Origin: Trichaptum fuscoviolaceum
Lineage: Eukaryota > Basidiomycota > Agaricomycetes > Hymenochaetales > Trichaptaceae
DNA: 64,000 nt
Assembly (NCBI GenBank): GCA_910574455.1
Contig: CAJSYZ010000009.1
Coordinates: forward strand, 2,559,040 to 2,623,039
Direction: 5' to 3'
The position numbers and the translations under genes are program-made. Below, piece by piece: positions 1-11,282 of the stretch. Within the stretch, counting starts at the first letter, position 1. Every line of letters begins with the position of its first letter. Below the pieces are notes generated by a model, which was given only the letters and a program-made list of their open reading frames with translations, was not told the DNA's origin and did not search any database.

Positions 1-1630
1 ACAAGGAGAATTCGGGTGGCATTTGTTCCTTGATGGCGCGTCCCACGTGAAATGCATAGCAGGCATGAGGCAGATATGCGCGAATGCGTTGTGCTTTATC
101 TGCATCGTCAATGAAGCGCTGGACAGGAGCTCGCAGGTGCGTTTTTGCCGGACCTTCACGAATGAATGTTAGTGATATGTATGCAAGATGAAGAAGGCAA
201 CTCACATATCATGAATATCTGATGGTTAGCAAAACTCGGAGTCTCGGGATCGGCAGGCGCGGTAAGGTAGTTCGCCATAGTACGTGGGCCCTTCGTCGTA
301 AAGGATGTGATAGTGAATTCACCGGTAGGGATTGGCCTCGTAACCCACTTGAAGATACCATCATTGGCTGGGCGTTGGTTCCTATGCATAACATGGTAGG
401 CGAGGGACATCGCATTCGTTCCATCATAGTTTGCAGGAAGGTCAAGGTCCCAGCCCTTGGTGCGAGCGGCTTCGACAAACTTGTCGGAAAGGAAAGTGAA
501 AAACACCTTTCGTGACGCCGTAAACTCGGATTTACGAAACGTAAAAGACAAGCCATTATTATACAGAAGGTTTTGAAAGACCCCTTCCGCCAATGACGAA
601 AGCTTTAGATCTGGTACGAGCTCGGCTCGGCCATTACTAAAGTCTTTACTAAGCTAACAGGATGTCAGTGAGTGAACAATATCACTAAGATTCTTGAGGT
701 CGAACTCACATTGAAGGGTACTACCAAAGCTAGTACAGAATCGGTGTCAGGTAGCCGCTCTGTGGGCGGTGGAGCAGCCTGTCTGGAACCTCCTGCTCGA
801 TTGCGATTCGGGGGGATAGACATTTGGGTGGAGCGTGTCCGCGACGAATTAGAACTTGCAGCCCTAGCATGCATACGCTCTGCGCTCTCCATGCGCTCAC
901 GATTTACATTGCTTGCATCTCTAGGAATCATCCCCGCAAATGCGGCGCTTGCGGGAGCCATAGGACGAGCCACCGATGGTGGTAGGGGAATGTGAGGTCG
1001 AACAGGTGGTATGGGAGTAATGGAATTAGAGGGAGGTGGAACCAGTGCTACTGGGGGTGTAGACTGTTGACTAGATGGTAAGACAGTAGCCGGAGCATTG
1101 GAAGTCGAAGGGGCACAGATGTCGACGTGTTGCTGCCCACTGTCAGCTTGCCTTGACCCATGCAAGTCCCAAGGAGGTTGAAGTTCGGTGCATGAATGAG
1201 CACCAAATGGTTCACCACATATGCAAAGAGCATGAAGGCCAGTTGAACCATCATTTCTCTTTGAAAACGATTGTCATTGTTTATACCATTTATAATAGAT
1301 CATCTTCAACTCACCGGAGTAAACCCTGGACATTGAATCCGAGCACCTTGAATGCCATATCGCTTGCCAGCTGGATCCACACCAATAGCTCTGAAGCATT
1401 CTTCCATCAAGAAATGATCGGCGGCTTTGTCACCACAGAAGTCACATTTCTCGTATCCATCTAGTGGTATCTGGTATGTCTTGTGAGACTTGTTATGCTG
1501 TATTGTCTGCAAAGATATCGTGACATACCTGTTCTGTCTGTCCGTTTCTTAGTTTCGTGAACCCACCACAATGTCTTCCAAACAAGAGACATTTAAGACA
1601 CCACCGTCGCGGTGTCATAGGTGCAGCCAT
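1..1630 (-). CDS. Hypothetical cysteine-rich, zinc-finger-like fungal protein (5' part, 3' end outside window)
   Basis: Read on the minus strand, the open frame is kept across four introns of 52-58 nt with GT..AG ends: exons 1630-1529, 1470-1315, 1258-710, 653-206 and 153 to beyond base 1. About 470 residues are visible and no stop is reached. The ATG at 1630 is the first in frame with exon 2. Three Cys clusters could bind metal: CLKCLLFGRHC in exon 1, CDFCGDKAADHFLMEEC in exon 2 and CICGEPFGAHSC at the start of exon 3. Exon 3 then becomes Ser/Pro/Ala-rich and probably disordered, and exons 4 and 5 look globular. The Cys spacing resembles no family I can name with confidence, so function is unknown. 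The first intron could also be read as 22 nt, but the 58-nt version restores the frame and has a normal size. Confidence 0.7.
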
Positions 1631-1709
1631 GCTGGGTGTAGAAAGGTGTCATGTATCGGGGTGAATGGGAGGAACTCAGCAGAGGCAGGGAATTTTGTGT
1701 GCGGTTGTG

Positions 1710-2060
1710 AAATTTTCATCATGAAGAAATCATGAATTTATTATGATGTATATAATATTTCTATATCAATTTCAACAATTTCATTAACTTGTTTACACAT
1801 TTTCAACTGTCGTTCATGACTTTTCATGGTGTGATCATGAATGAAACATGATTGTCTTGATGTTAAAGTTACTTTTTCTGCACTCGATATAAGAAATTTA
1901 AATTTACAAGTGATTACATAATCTGTTTGAGTTCATGACGACATCATGATGCCATCAATGTGAGAACATAATAATTCATGATAATTCATGAATATTCATG
2001 AATTTCCATGAATTTCCATGGTATTCCATGACAATTCAAGATAATCCATGAAATCCGTGA
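1710..2060. repeat. AT-rich block of repeated TCATGA/CCATGA words
   Basis: The upstream region of the first gene carries about nine TCATGA palindromes, plus several CCATGA/CCATGG variants spaced 10-12 bp apart around 1977-2035. It looks like a decayed short tandem repeat. It lies 100-400 bp upstream of the first gene's start codon, so a regulatory role is possible but unproven. Confidence 0.6.
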
Positions 2061-2688
2061 AGTTTACAAATATCTATATTGTACTTTACAGTTTCACTTA
2101 TTTTTGTCCAATAAAAGCCATCATAGAGCTAGGAAGTTCTGCGCAGAACTTGATCTATCTGTGACTTCCACGTTATGTATATTCATCTTTCTAATTGATT
2201 GTCATATTCAGATCTGCTATTTGTTGCAATGGATTTCAGGTGGTCTAAACATGTCAAGACGAGGCACTTGAAGTCATGAATTGGGGTGACATGTTACTCT
2301 TCGAGTCTTGGAGTGTTCCTCAACGAGAAATTTTTGGGTGTCATCAAAAGCCGAGGGAGGGCTCAACTCTGGTAAGCGAGTTGTCATGCATTGATCTAAC
2401 GCTTTAGAATCACAACAGGACTGGGATGATATTGCAGAGTATACCGCTGATTCGGGGGAGTTGAGGCGTCCGGTCGCCAGTTACCACAACATCTTTAAAG
2501 CCCTGTCTTCTTTTCTCGTCTCCTTTGCTAGAAGGCTTGTATGCTGTGTATCCTAGGACAGTATATTCTACAACTGTAACTTTTGACTATTTATTTTAAA
2601 TAGTACACCGCCGTATTTTATAATTGTACTACGTTTGTAAACCTTGTCCATATCGATTTTACAAACCCAAACAAGAGGCAGTGCACAT
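2061..2688. other. Intergenic region, no gene seen
   Basis: AT-rich sequence between the 5' end of the first gene and the 3' end of the phosphorylase gene. I see no coding frame with splice support. It must contain the phosphorylase 3' UTR and polyadenylation site, but I cannot pinpoint them. Confidence 0.5.
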
Positions 2689-5600
2689 TTACGGAGCCTT
2701 GCAAGGTTCGATGTTCCAATACTCCTCCGCATAATTCATGATTGCACGATCGGAGCTGAACTTGCCCATCTATCAACATCATGAGTATTCCGCGCTGACT
2801 TTCTAGTCAAGCAATCAAATACCTTAGCTGAAGTCCGGATGCTCTTCTTGATCCACTCAGTTCTGTCCTGATAAGCCTCATCCACCATACTCAGTGCTTG
2901 GATGTCTGAAGGACGCAAATGAAAATGAGACGGACGTCATGTACTTTTGACGATTGATAAAACGTACAAGAGTCGAAGTCCTCTGTGATGAGGTAGTAGT
3001 CTCCCTGCCTGATGGTGTTAAGCAATCTGAAAATGTAAGAGGTTGTCAGTTTCTTCAAGAACCATAAAACAAAACAGAAGACTTACGGCTCATATACGCT
3101 ACCATCTCCGAAGCGACCAGCCGAAATCTCGTTCAGTACAGCTGCCAGGGCTGGTGATTTCTCTTCAACAGGTACAGGGTGCTAATATTCCTTATATTTA
3201 GCGACTGCATAGGAGCTGGACAAAATTTCTCACATAAAGGTGTTGGTAACGCAACTCTTCCACAGCGGGAGTCAAGTGACCAAAGAAGACTGGAGGATCG
3301 GTTGAGTTACATCGAGAACTGAGACTGGATTGGATGAATACTTACAAACGTTGCTCTCCCCAACCTCCTCCGCGATTTCAATGTTTGCGCCGTCCACTGT
3401 ACCAAGAAGCAAGCCTCCGTTCAGGCAGAACTTCATGTTGGATGTTCCCGATGCCTCTGTACCAGCTGTCGAGATGTGTTGGCTGAGGTCAGAAGCCGGG
3501 ATGAGTATCTCAGCGAGAGAGACAGAGTAATCCGGCAGGAAGAACATAGAAAGGTATTGCGAAGTCTCTGGGTCTTTGTTGATTACTCGCGCGACGTTGA
3601 CGATGAGACGAATTGTGAGCTTAGCAATGTAGTCTGTAGGGTTCCAATTAGTATATGTCCGATGGCATCGATGGACAATGGAATAATAGCATACATCCTG
3701 GGGCAGCCTTGCCAGCGAAGAATACTACACGCGGGTTGACCTTCTTTCTTTCCTCAGGAGTCATCGCCTTCAGAGCTAAGTATCGCTGCAAATTATATGG
3801 GTATGGTGATCAACGTGAAGAAAATCAGGAATCTCACATGGACGACTCCAAGCAAGTTTAGGGTTTGGCGCTACGAGTCGGGTGAGTACAAAAGCAACGA
3901 GAATCTATCGATGGATCATCCGATACCTTATACTCATGCAAGCGCTTGATCTGAACATCGAACATTGCATTGGTGTTTACTCGTATTCCCAATGTTGTCT
4001 CGACATAGTGCGCCAAGCGCTCTTTGTTGCTTTGCTTGACTGCGGCCCATTTCTTACGGAAAGTGGGGTCCTCGACGAATTTAAGCAAGCCTGTCAGTTT
4101 GTAAAGGTCCTTAAGCCATTCCTTCTTTGGGATTTTGAGTGTCTCCGTGATGAGATTGGAAAGTAACGGGTTGCATTGGTCGAGCCAACGGCGAGGTGTG
4201 ACTACGATTAAGTTAGAGAAATGATGCCAATCGCAAATAAAGGAAATAACATACTTCCATTAGTCACATTAGTAAATCTGATGATGTTAAGTGTTCAGTA
4301 TCGACGAAAGCCTAAGCTAGATCATATACGTACTTGCTCACGCCATAGAAATCAACGAAGTCCTTCAGGATCGTGGTCCTGACGAGCTCGCTGTGCAGCT
4401 ATCGAAGATCAGATTAAAAATCCTGGGTCAATCCAAATAAGCTTACTTCTGCAACACCGTTCACCCTCCTACTCCCGATACATGCCAAGTTAGCCATGCG
4501 AACATATTGCGGGGTACCCTCTATAATGAATGAAAATCCTTCAGCATGTGCTTCAATATAGCAGGATTCCAATCACAAACCTTGGATCAAGGACATGCGG
4601 GCAAGCCTATCACGATCGCCGGGGAATTTCTTTTCAACAGCTGATAAATTGATGAAATTAACAGGTTAATCCAAGATATATTTGATGTGAGCTCTTACAT
4701 TGCAAGAAGAGCAGATTCTGTGCGAGTTTCGTTGTTAGATATATCCCACAAACAGTATCACCCAATAAGAGAGTGCTCACAATATCAAAGATGATCTGCA
4801 TGTGCCTCGGGAGTAGGTGCTGCACGAGCGGAACGGGCCATCTCTAAGGGTACTGTCAGAATGTCCCGATTAAGAGCCTGTCAGATCATCGACTGACCTC
4901 GAGAGCTTCCTGAATAACAATGACAGTCAGCATCATTGCATACATTCAGGCAAGGCGTGGCGTACAGGCAAGACCGTATGATTCGTGAAGAAGAATGTGT
5001 TGGTCACAATGTTCCAGGCCTTGTCCCACGGAACGTCTTCCTCGTCGATGAGGATGCGCATCAGTTCAGGGATGGCAAGTGTTGGATGTGTCTGGCGGTT
5101 ACGATGTAAACTCTAAGTGAGAGTGTGATGTCCGCAAATATCATTTCTTACATCGTTCAGCTGAATTGCGACGACTACGATGTACAGTTTCATGAGACTC
5201 TCAACTTTATAGTAAATATTATTGATTACGCACACTCTGGGAATTCTTCGATAGTCTTTCCAATGTTCTTGAACCGACGCATTATGTCGCTCAAACTGGC
5301 TGCGGTCCAGAAATATTGCTGCTTCAAGCGAAGTTCCTTCCCAACTGAATAATGTTCTGTTATTGAAAGCAGACAAAGGAGGTCGATATGACTGACCCAT
5401 AGTATTGTCATTGGGATAGAGGACCGCTGTAATAGTTTCCGCGGAGTTCGATGATTCGACGGCCCTATAATGTAACTCAGCAAATACACCTATATGTGAA
5501 GGTCGAGCTATAATACCTTTCATAATCTCCAGCTGCAGAAACAAAACGTATCAGTAACGAAGTCTATTGTAACCATGAACAACTCGCCGTTGAATGAGTT

Positions 5601-6641
5601 CAAGTCGAAGCCGCGCTTAGGTTTACTTTCCCAAAGGCGCAAGTTATTCGTATTCTTCGTGTGATAACCGGGAATCATGACGTCATACGCGACTGCAAGG
5701 ACCTCTTGTCCGCCACTCCAGATCGCCTTCCCGTTGCCAATACGCTCTGCATGGCCATAGAACCGAATTTCGATTTGCACATCAAGGCGCGGGAGTTCCC
5801 AGGGATTTTGACTGTTCAACCACGGGTCCGGTGCCTCTAACTGTGAGCCATCCGGAGCAATCAACTGTTGGAAAATACCGTATTTGTAGCGCAAGCCGTA
5901 GCCCCATACGGGCAGCTCCTGGGTTGCGCTCGAATCGAGATAACATGCCGCGAGACGGCCCAAACCGCCATTCCCGAGTCCGGCATCGCGCTCGTAATCA
6001 ATCAAGTCCTCCAAGTTGAAGCCGAGTTTTTCGGTCGATTTCGCGAATTGAGGCCGAAGGTCCAGATTGAGGAGCGCGTTGTCCAACGTGCGTCCCATGA
6101 GGAACTCGAGCGAGAGATAGTACGCCCGCTTAGGCGCTTTGCGCGTGATGTTCAGCTGCGTATCATTCCAGTTCACCTACATGACACTGTGTAAGTAACG
6201 TAAGCGCTGGCGAAGGCGGAATTACAAACAAGAAGGTCGTCTCGAGCAGACAGAGCAACAGCCTGGTAGGCACCAAAGTTGTCCAGGTTGTATGCCTGTC
6301 GTGCAAGCGACGTTTGGACGTGAGTTACAATGGACCTGCAAATATCCGGGACATCTGTAAAATGGGTGGAAATTGAGCAAAATATATGCGCTTGCTGTGA
6401 CATTGACGTCCTTACCTTTGTCAACACCCCGCATGTTCTCTGTCCACGTCTTCTCGTCTCCGCGCGGCCACACCTCTTTTCCACTTTCATCTTTCTCTGG
6501 AAGATAGCCTGCATCCCCAGAATGATCTCAACGTTCTAACTTCAAAGATGAGGATGCCTACGCACCTGTGAGCGTACGAACGTGGCGACGTTGACGAGGC
6601 TTCGGTTGACCGATTTGCTTAACATCAATTGTTGAAGTCAT
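2689..6641 (-). CDS. GPH1: Glycogen phosphorylase (EC 2.4.1.1), 25 exons
   Basis: Cytosolic PLP enzyme that releases glucose-1-phosphate from glycogen. Exons: 6641-6566, 6526-6416, 6354-6230, 6176-5588, 5532-5517, 5464-5397, 5356-5234, 5174-5152, 5091-4966, 4909-4898, 4843-4781, 4717-4699, 4640-4581, 4520-4447, 4398-4334, 4277-4255, 4201-3927, 3870-3838, 3785-3695, 3633-3346, 3289-3234, 3181-3087, 3026-2968, 2905-2823, 2769-2689. They sum to 2634 nt, i.e. 877 residues plus TAA, normal for the family. The family hallmarks are present: HVRTLT near the N-terminus, [35 protein letters not shown], the active-site loop VTNGITPRRWL, and the PLP-lysine region [17 protein letters not shown]. The C-terminus is [18 protein letters not shown]. 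Introns are 39-63 nt. One uses a GC donor (5587-5586), and four exons are only 12-23 nt. The two shortest introns (39 and 40 nt) are the least certain. No lesion was seen, so the gene looks functional. Confidence 0.95.
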
Positions 6642-6730
6642 CCTATACGACGTCGAGGATGCTGCTCGTCGTCGAGGTCGTCGTTGCAAAGAAAGACGAC
6701 ACTGGACGGTTGGCCGGGACGATAAGTTGA

Positions 6731-6740
6731 CCCTTTTATC
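6731..6740 (-). promoter_or_regulatory. TATA-like element upstream of glycogen phosphorylase
   Basis: On the minus strand the sequence GATAAAAGGG lies about 90 nt upstream of the GPH1 start codon, a plausible TATA position. Further upstream, near 6983-6993, the minus strand also has a CCCCT word, as in fungal stress-response elements. Assignment rests on motif and position only. Confidence 0.35.
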
Positions 6741-6741
6741 C

Positions 6742-7912
6742 AGACCGTGGTCGATGGGACTCCGAAGACGTCATCCAAGCTGATTCGCATTTCCTCATCG
6801 GACCCCGGGACCTCAGTCGACTCTTACATCAGGGAAACTTCCTTTTGCTTACGGCGACTGGCGCGTCCTGGCGCGCTCTGAAGCTTTCTTAAATGGGTCG
6901 AAGCGCTGCCACGCCTGCCTGAAGGGTTGTCTGGCTGCCTGATGGCCTTAAAACACGGCGTTTCAGGATAAAATCAGTGCAAAAGGAGGGGAATTGTACA
7001 TCAGGCGGCAAGCCAGGATTAAGTGAGGTTTAAGCACCGGCATGCCAGTGGGCAGTTCAAGTGCAATGGTAAGTGCAACATAAGTGCATCAGTTTCGAAA
7101 CGGAAGTTCTCCAAATTGGATGTCATCACTCAACTTTGATGCTGTGTATCATTGCACTTACCAACTTGAATACATATTATATCTGATAAACACATGCCAG
7201 CAATATGATATTTCTAATCTTTCATAGTAAAGTAAAATGTTTGTTCTGGTGGAAGCGAGAAAACAATTTGCATTTGAAGGAGCACCGCTACTACTACTAG
7301 TTGTACTAGCCTGAGTCATGCCTGTGTCGATTTAAGTTGTTGTGGAAATTTTGAAAAGTCAAGCCCTGAATCATAGAGAGAGACTGGAAGATGGTAGACT
7401 ACTTGTAAGTGAATAAACAGTGCTGAGGCAGGAAGTTATACATACCCTAGCATTTTTTGAACGAACCTCACACCTCTCATAACAACCGACGCTGCCACTA
7501 GTAGCATCAGAATTCTCCGAGTCTATCGTATACTGTAGGAAACAAAGGGTCAGCTTTCATTCTGTACTGAGATAGTAAACGGCTTGAATCACCTTTGTCA
7601 ATCACGTCCTCTTCGTCCAACTCGCGCCTTCCTCCGACTCGGACTCCGCAATTAGACATAAATGCTGCTATGAAGTGCAGGATAAAGGTTATAATGTTGA
7701 GTAGCATGACAGTTAATGATCGCGCGAGCATAGGATATTTAGCAAAGAGATATTTTGTCCTCCTTTTATAACTTGAAGCTGTTTGAACCATTCTTCTGGA
7801 TTATTCGAAAGAGCACTCACCGCCCACCGCCTGCGAGTCCGAGTCACACTGCGCAGCGCTCTGATTCTGATGGAAGAGAATAAATCCGCTTTAGTACGAA
7901 ATCAAGTAAAGT
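6742..7912. other. Upstream/intergenic region with no firmly supported gene
   Basis: A 94-codon minus-strand frame at 7507-7791 includes a hydrophobic stretch (about residues 26-46) followed by an acidic tail. It sits among GTGAGT and CAG splice-like words, so it may be a remnant of a multi-exon gene reading down from about 8650. I cannot link a convincing full frame, and no family is recognised. Confidence 0.4.
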
Positions 7913-8275
7913 TCATCTTGAAGTCGTCTTCTTGATTTCATTACTCTGAAGAAGCATTGGGAGACTTTGTTATATCTGATTTCCGAAGTTGATCCGGAAA
8001 AAAGAACTCACAAAATTTTAAGAGATCGAGTCACAGTCATCTTGAAGCTGTCTTCATTTCTCTGAAGAAGCATTGTGAAGACTTTGTGATATTTGATTTC
8101 CGAGGAGACGGAAAGAAGGAACTCACGAAATTTTAAGAGATCGAGTCACAGTCATTTTGAAGCTGTCTTCATTTCTCTGAAGAAACATTTAAAAACTTCG
8201 TGATACCTGATTTCCAAGGACTCGGAATCGGTAACGGAAAGAAGGAACTCACGAAATTTCAAGAGATCGAGACAC
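7913..8275 (-). repeat. Three tandem repeats of about 115-124 bp, each with splice-like signals
   Basis: Units start at about 7913, 8037 and 8152. Each holds, on the minus strand, a conserved TTCTTCAG acceptor-like word, about 48-50 nt of conserved sequence, and a GTGAGTTC donor-like word. The conserved core can be read as NEDSFKMTVTRSLKI if the acceptor is placed two bases later, giving 48 nt (16 codons). The pattern suggests tandem duplication of one small exon plus intron in a decayed or unrecognised minus-strand gene. Confidence 0.6.
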
Positions 8276-9301
8276 ATTCAGACTGTTTCAAGCCCACTCA
8301 GGCTAGCACTCCTCCTCGTCCACCACACTTTCTATCTTCGCCTCTTGGGTCCGAGTCTGCGGCTGTCCGCCTTAAAGCACGCCTTCTTTTGAGTGACTGG
8401 GGAACCGCGGAGGGGGGTGGTGCGACAACTTTCCAATCGCCTACTAAACACTGAGTCTTTCAACGTTCGAGCTCAGGTAATTTTGTTCCTCGTCTGGGCC
8501 TGTAATTCCGAGCGATAGCGAGGTTGTGTAGTTTGCCCATGTCGCCGTAGGTTTCTTGGGCTTCCTCGAGGAAAACGGTGGAGGAAGTACAAGTTCAACA
8601 ATACAGCCTGAGGTGGGTGTAAAAAGCGGTGACTCAACTTGAAGTGACACTGGCAGTCACAGGATACCTTCCTATTTTGGCTGTGCGCTCACCAAGGCTG
8701 CCACTGCCAGTGCAGTGGCAGCAGGCTGAGCTAAAATCTATGCTCTTGTTCACTTTTTCCTGCCTCATTTTCTCGATATTATCTCAAAAACTTATATGAT
8801 ATCCATACTTCTATCACTATGCAGTTCTTGAGACCTCAAATGTGATGGTAAAGTGCTTTAACACCCTTCTGTCCTTCATGAGGGGTAACGTGTGACAAAT
8901 TAAGTAGTCACTGGCAGGCTGTAGCTTCAACAAGTTCGAAAACGAAGCTGCTCAGGCTGACGTTTGTCAGTGCCAGGACCAGCAGAGATGATGTCGCGTG
9001 CACTGAAATAGTATGTAGTACGAAGCCTATCATCATGATGGTACATATGAGTTGTGGTTCCTTGGATTGCATTCATATTTACTCACCTTTTCTATCCACT
9101 CTATTTCATGTTTCTCCGAGTCTTCAGGAGGTCCTTCAAGTTCTTTCTTTGCCGTTTCCCATCCTTCAAGTTGTACAGACCTCGTACATATCTATCCCTA
9201 TTTCCTTTATGCCGTAAACCATCTTCATGCTGCCTCTTCGTGCATCGTCTACAATATATATATCTCACAGTATTTGCAGAAATGTATCTTATGATAAACC
9301 C
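8276..9301. other. Intergenic DNA with dispersed host motif families
   Basis: Contains repeated words of the CAAGTT/CTTGAA and CACTGGCA types that recur through the host non-coding DNA in this window. No convincing gene. A 68-codon minus-strand frame at 8444-8650 ends just before the tandem repeats and could be an upstream exon of the same uncertain gene. Confidence 0.4.
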
Positions 9302-9306
9302 ACTAC

Positions 9307-9921
9307 TGTCAGGAATCCACCCGGGGTATTTAATTTCTTTTTATTTTTCTTTATTTTTGCGGAAGGGTCCGTGAGGGTCACGGCCCCTTGCCGCCGGATT
9401 CCTGACATGTCCGTGAGCAGCACGGACTTGCAAGGACACTGATTCATTTCCTTCTTATTTTCAATCTAGGATAGTTGCATGTATGTCGCAGGACGTACGG
9501 ACAAGCGTCCTGCGGACAATCCTTTCTTTTTCTTTCGTCCTACGGACTCGTACGGCCGTACGGACGTCCACGGACCTTTGTACGGACTTTCTCACGGACT
9601 TACTAGCATTGCGTGCGGACTACCATCGGACCCTCGCGGACCAAGGTCCTTAAGGGTCCGTAAGGGTTCAGTGGCTTGCTACTGTACAGTTTTTATTTCA
9701 GCTTGTTAAAACCATTCTAGCACCTGCGAAGCACTCCACTTTTGGCCTCTTGTAAAGTGCTTCTCAGGTGATGTGTTTATCTTTAGCTCTGATGTGTAGA
9801 ATAGCTTAATTGACTTGTAAAGTGCTTCTCAGAGTGAGAACCACCGCTCAAAGCGTCCGTGAAAGTCGTCCGTGTCTGATTCGGGGTCTCGAGTCCGAAG
9901 GAACCACTCTAGGTCGTAACA
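9307..9921 (+). repeat. 5' LTR of E1
   Basis: Begins TGTCAGGAATCC and ends GTCGTAACA. It is 615 bp and matches the 3' LTR. A TTAAAA word about 32 nt upstream of the predicted transcript start (9738) could serve as TATA box. The R-U5 part holds a stem-loop (GAAGCACT..AGTGCTTC) around the primer word and a second copy of CTTGTAAAGTGCTTCTCAG about 70 bp further on. Confidence 0.95.
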
Positions 9922-9923
9922 TT

Positions 9924-9934
9924 AGGCCAAAAGT
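9924..9934 (+). promoter_or_regulatory. Self-complementary primer-binding site of E1
   Basis: AGGCCAAAAGT lies 2 nt after the LTR and is the exact reverse complement of ACTTTTGGCCT at 9738-9748 in the LTR. An 11-nt match between the 5' end of the transcript and the PBS is the arrangement described for self-priming Tf1/sushi-group elements, which use their own RNA rather than a tRNA as primer. The match predicts a transcription start at 9738. Confidence 0.8.
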
Positions 9935-9984
9935 CCGTTCTCTCGACGCCCCGCGATTACACCGACAGATTCTGAGCCCTACGC

Positions 9985-11282
9985 ATGGGAAGATTTGGAC
10001 AACCCGACTCAGACGACGATATGACTGGTCCTGCAAACCCCGTACAAACCGCACCTGGTCCTACGGACCCCCAGACAGGTCCTACGGACCCTCAGACAGG
10101 TCCTGCGAACCCCGCAACCGAGCCCGCGGCCCCACCAGCCCAGGAACTCCCCCAGGCAGTCCTTCAGGCAATCAATGATGCCACACGGCCGTTACAGACC
10201 CACCTGCGGGATGTGACCGAAGAGAACCAGCGTCTCAACGCGATGATGAACTTTTTCGTCCGTGGCGCGCAGGATGCCGCCACACGGACGCCCAAAGGTC
10301 CGAAGATCAACCCCCCACCGGCCTTCTACGGACGCACACCGAAGGACAAGGACAAGGAGGCAGAGGACATCAGCTTGAGGAATGGTCGCAGAAGGTCCGT
10401 CTCTATGTCCGCATGCGTCCTCAGGAGTTCGAAGGCCGTCCAATGATGGCCTGCATTTGGGCCGCATCCCTCCTTCGCGGCCCCGCAGAGAAATGGGCTC
10501 GGCCGCACACGACTGCCGCCCTGTCTGGCACGGACATCCCCACCATCATGACGGACCTCGATTTGTTTCTGCAGTCCTTGCAGTCCGCGTTCGGCCGTCC
10601 CAATGTCAAACGGGCCGCCGGACAAGAGCTTGTGAAGCTGCGCCAGGGCAAGGACACAGTGTCCGAGTACGCATCAAAATTCAAAGCACTGAGGACGGAG
10701 TCCGAGACGGACATGGGCGTGACAGGACTGATGCTGTTGTTCGAAAACGGACTCAACAACCAGTTCCGCTATGATCTGGCGAGTAAAGAGATTGAGGAGA
10801 CCGACGACTTTGACCTCTGGGTCCGCAAGCTTTGCGAATTCGATGAAGACTTGCGCGCCCGCCGGACCGGCTTCAGACCGAACAACTGGGGACAGCAAGG
10901 GTCCTACCGCCCTCATGCTTATGCTTCGGCATCGCGCGGACAGGCAAAGGACCCAGACACGATGGACATTGATCGAATGAGCACGGAAGAGATGATGCGC
11001 AAAGGACTTTGCTTCCAATGCGGCGAACACGGACACTTGGCGCGCAAATGTCCGCAGAAGGGCAAGCAACCCGCCGGACGCTCGAAGGTGGCCACCCAGA
11101 CCGCTACCCCCACATCGACGACGGCCCCTTCGCAGGACACGGCCCCTGCGGCTGCTAGCGCGCCCACGGCATCACTGGAAGAAGTCCGCGATGAAACCCC
11201 GTCCGTGAACTCGGTCCGCGGGCCGTCCGTGGACGACATTGCGAAGGCCGTGGCAGCGGCTCTCCATAGTCAGGGTTTTTGA
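9985..11282 (+). pseudogene. E1 gag, broken by a 1-nt deletion
   Basis: Starts MGRFGQPDSDDDM and ends HSQGF before TGA at 11280-11282. An acidic, Pro/Thr-rich N-terminus is followed by the retrotransposon Gag domain (around LLRGPAEKWARPHT) and a CCHC zinc knuckle (CFQCGEHGHLARKC). Compared with the intact E3 gag, one T is missing near 10375-10376 (AGCTTGAGG against AGCTTTGAGG). This moves the rest of the protein into the -1 frame from about 10377 on. The product binds RNA and forms the particle in related elements. Confidence 0.9.
11273..11279 (+). promoter_or_regulatory. -1 ribosomal frameshift heptamer at the E1 gag-pol junction
   Basis: Gag codons read CAG GGT TTT TGA, which places G GGT TTT (a canonical X XXY YYZ heptamer) directly before the gag stop. 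The pol frame is exactly -1 and continues GGG TTT TTG AGT. E3 has the same site and E4 has AAATTTT at the same place. Confidence 0.75.

Noticed and set aside
1507..1528. A 22-nt intron in the first gene
   Set aside because: Too short for splicing. The 58-nt intron 1471-1528 uses the same donor, restores the frame and fits the other introns.
9922..9940. tRNA-primed PBS in E1
   Set aside because: No TGG start directly after the LTR, and the exact 11-nt match to the element's own LTR with covariation in E2 is a better explanation.
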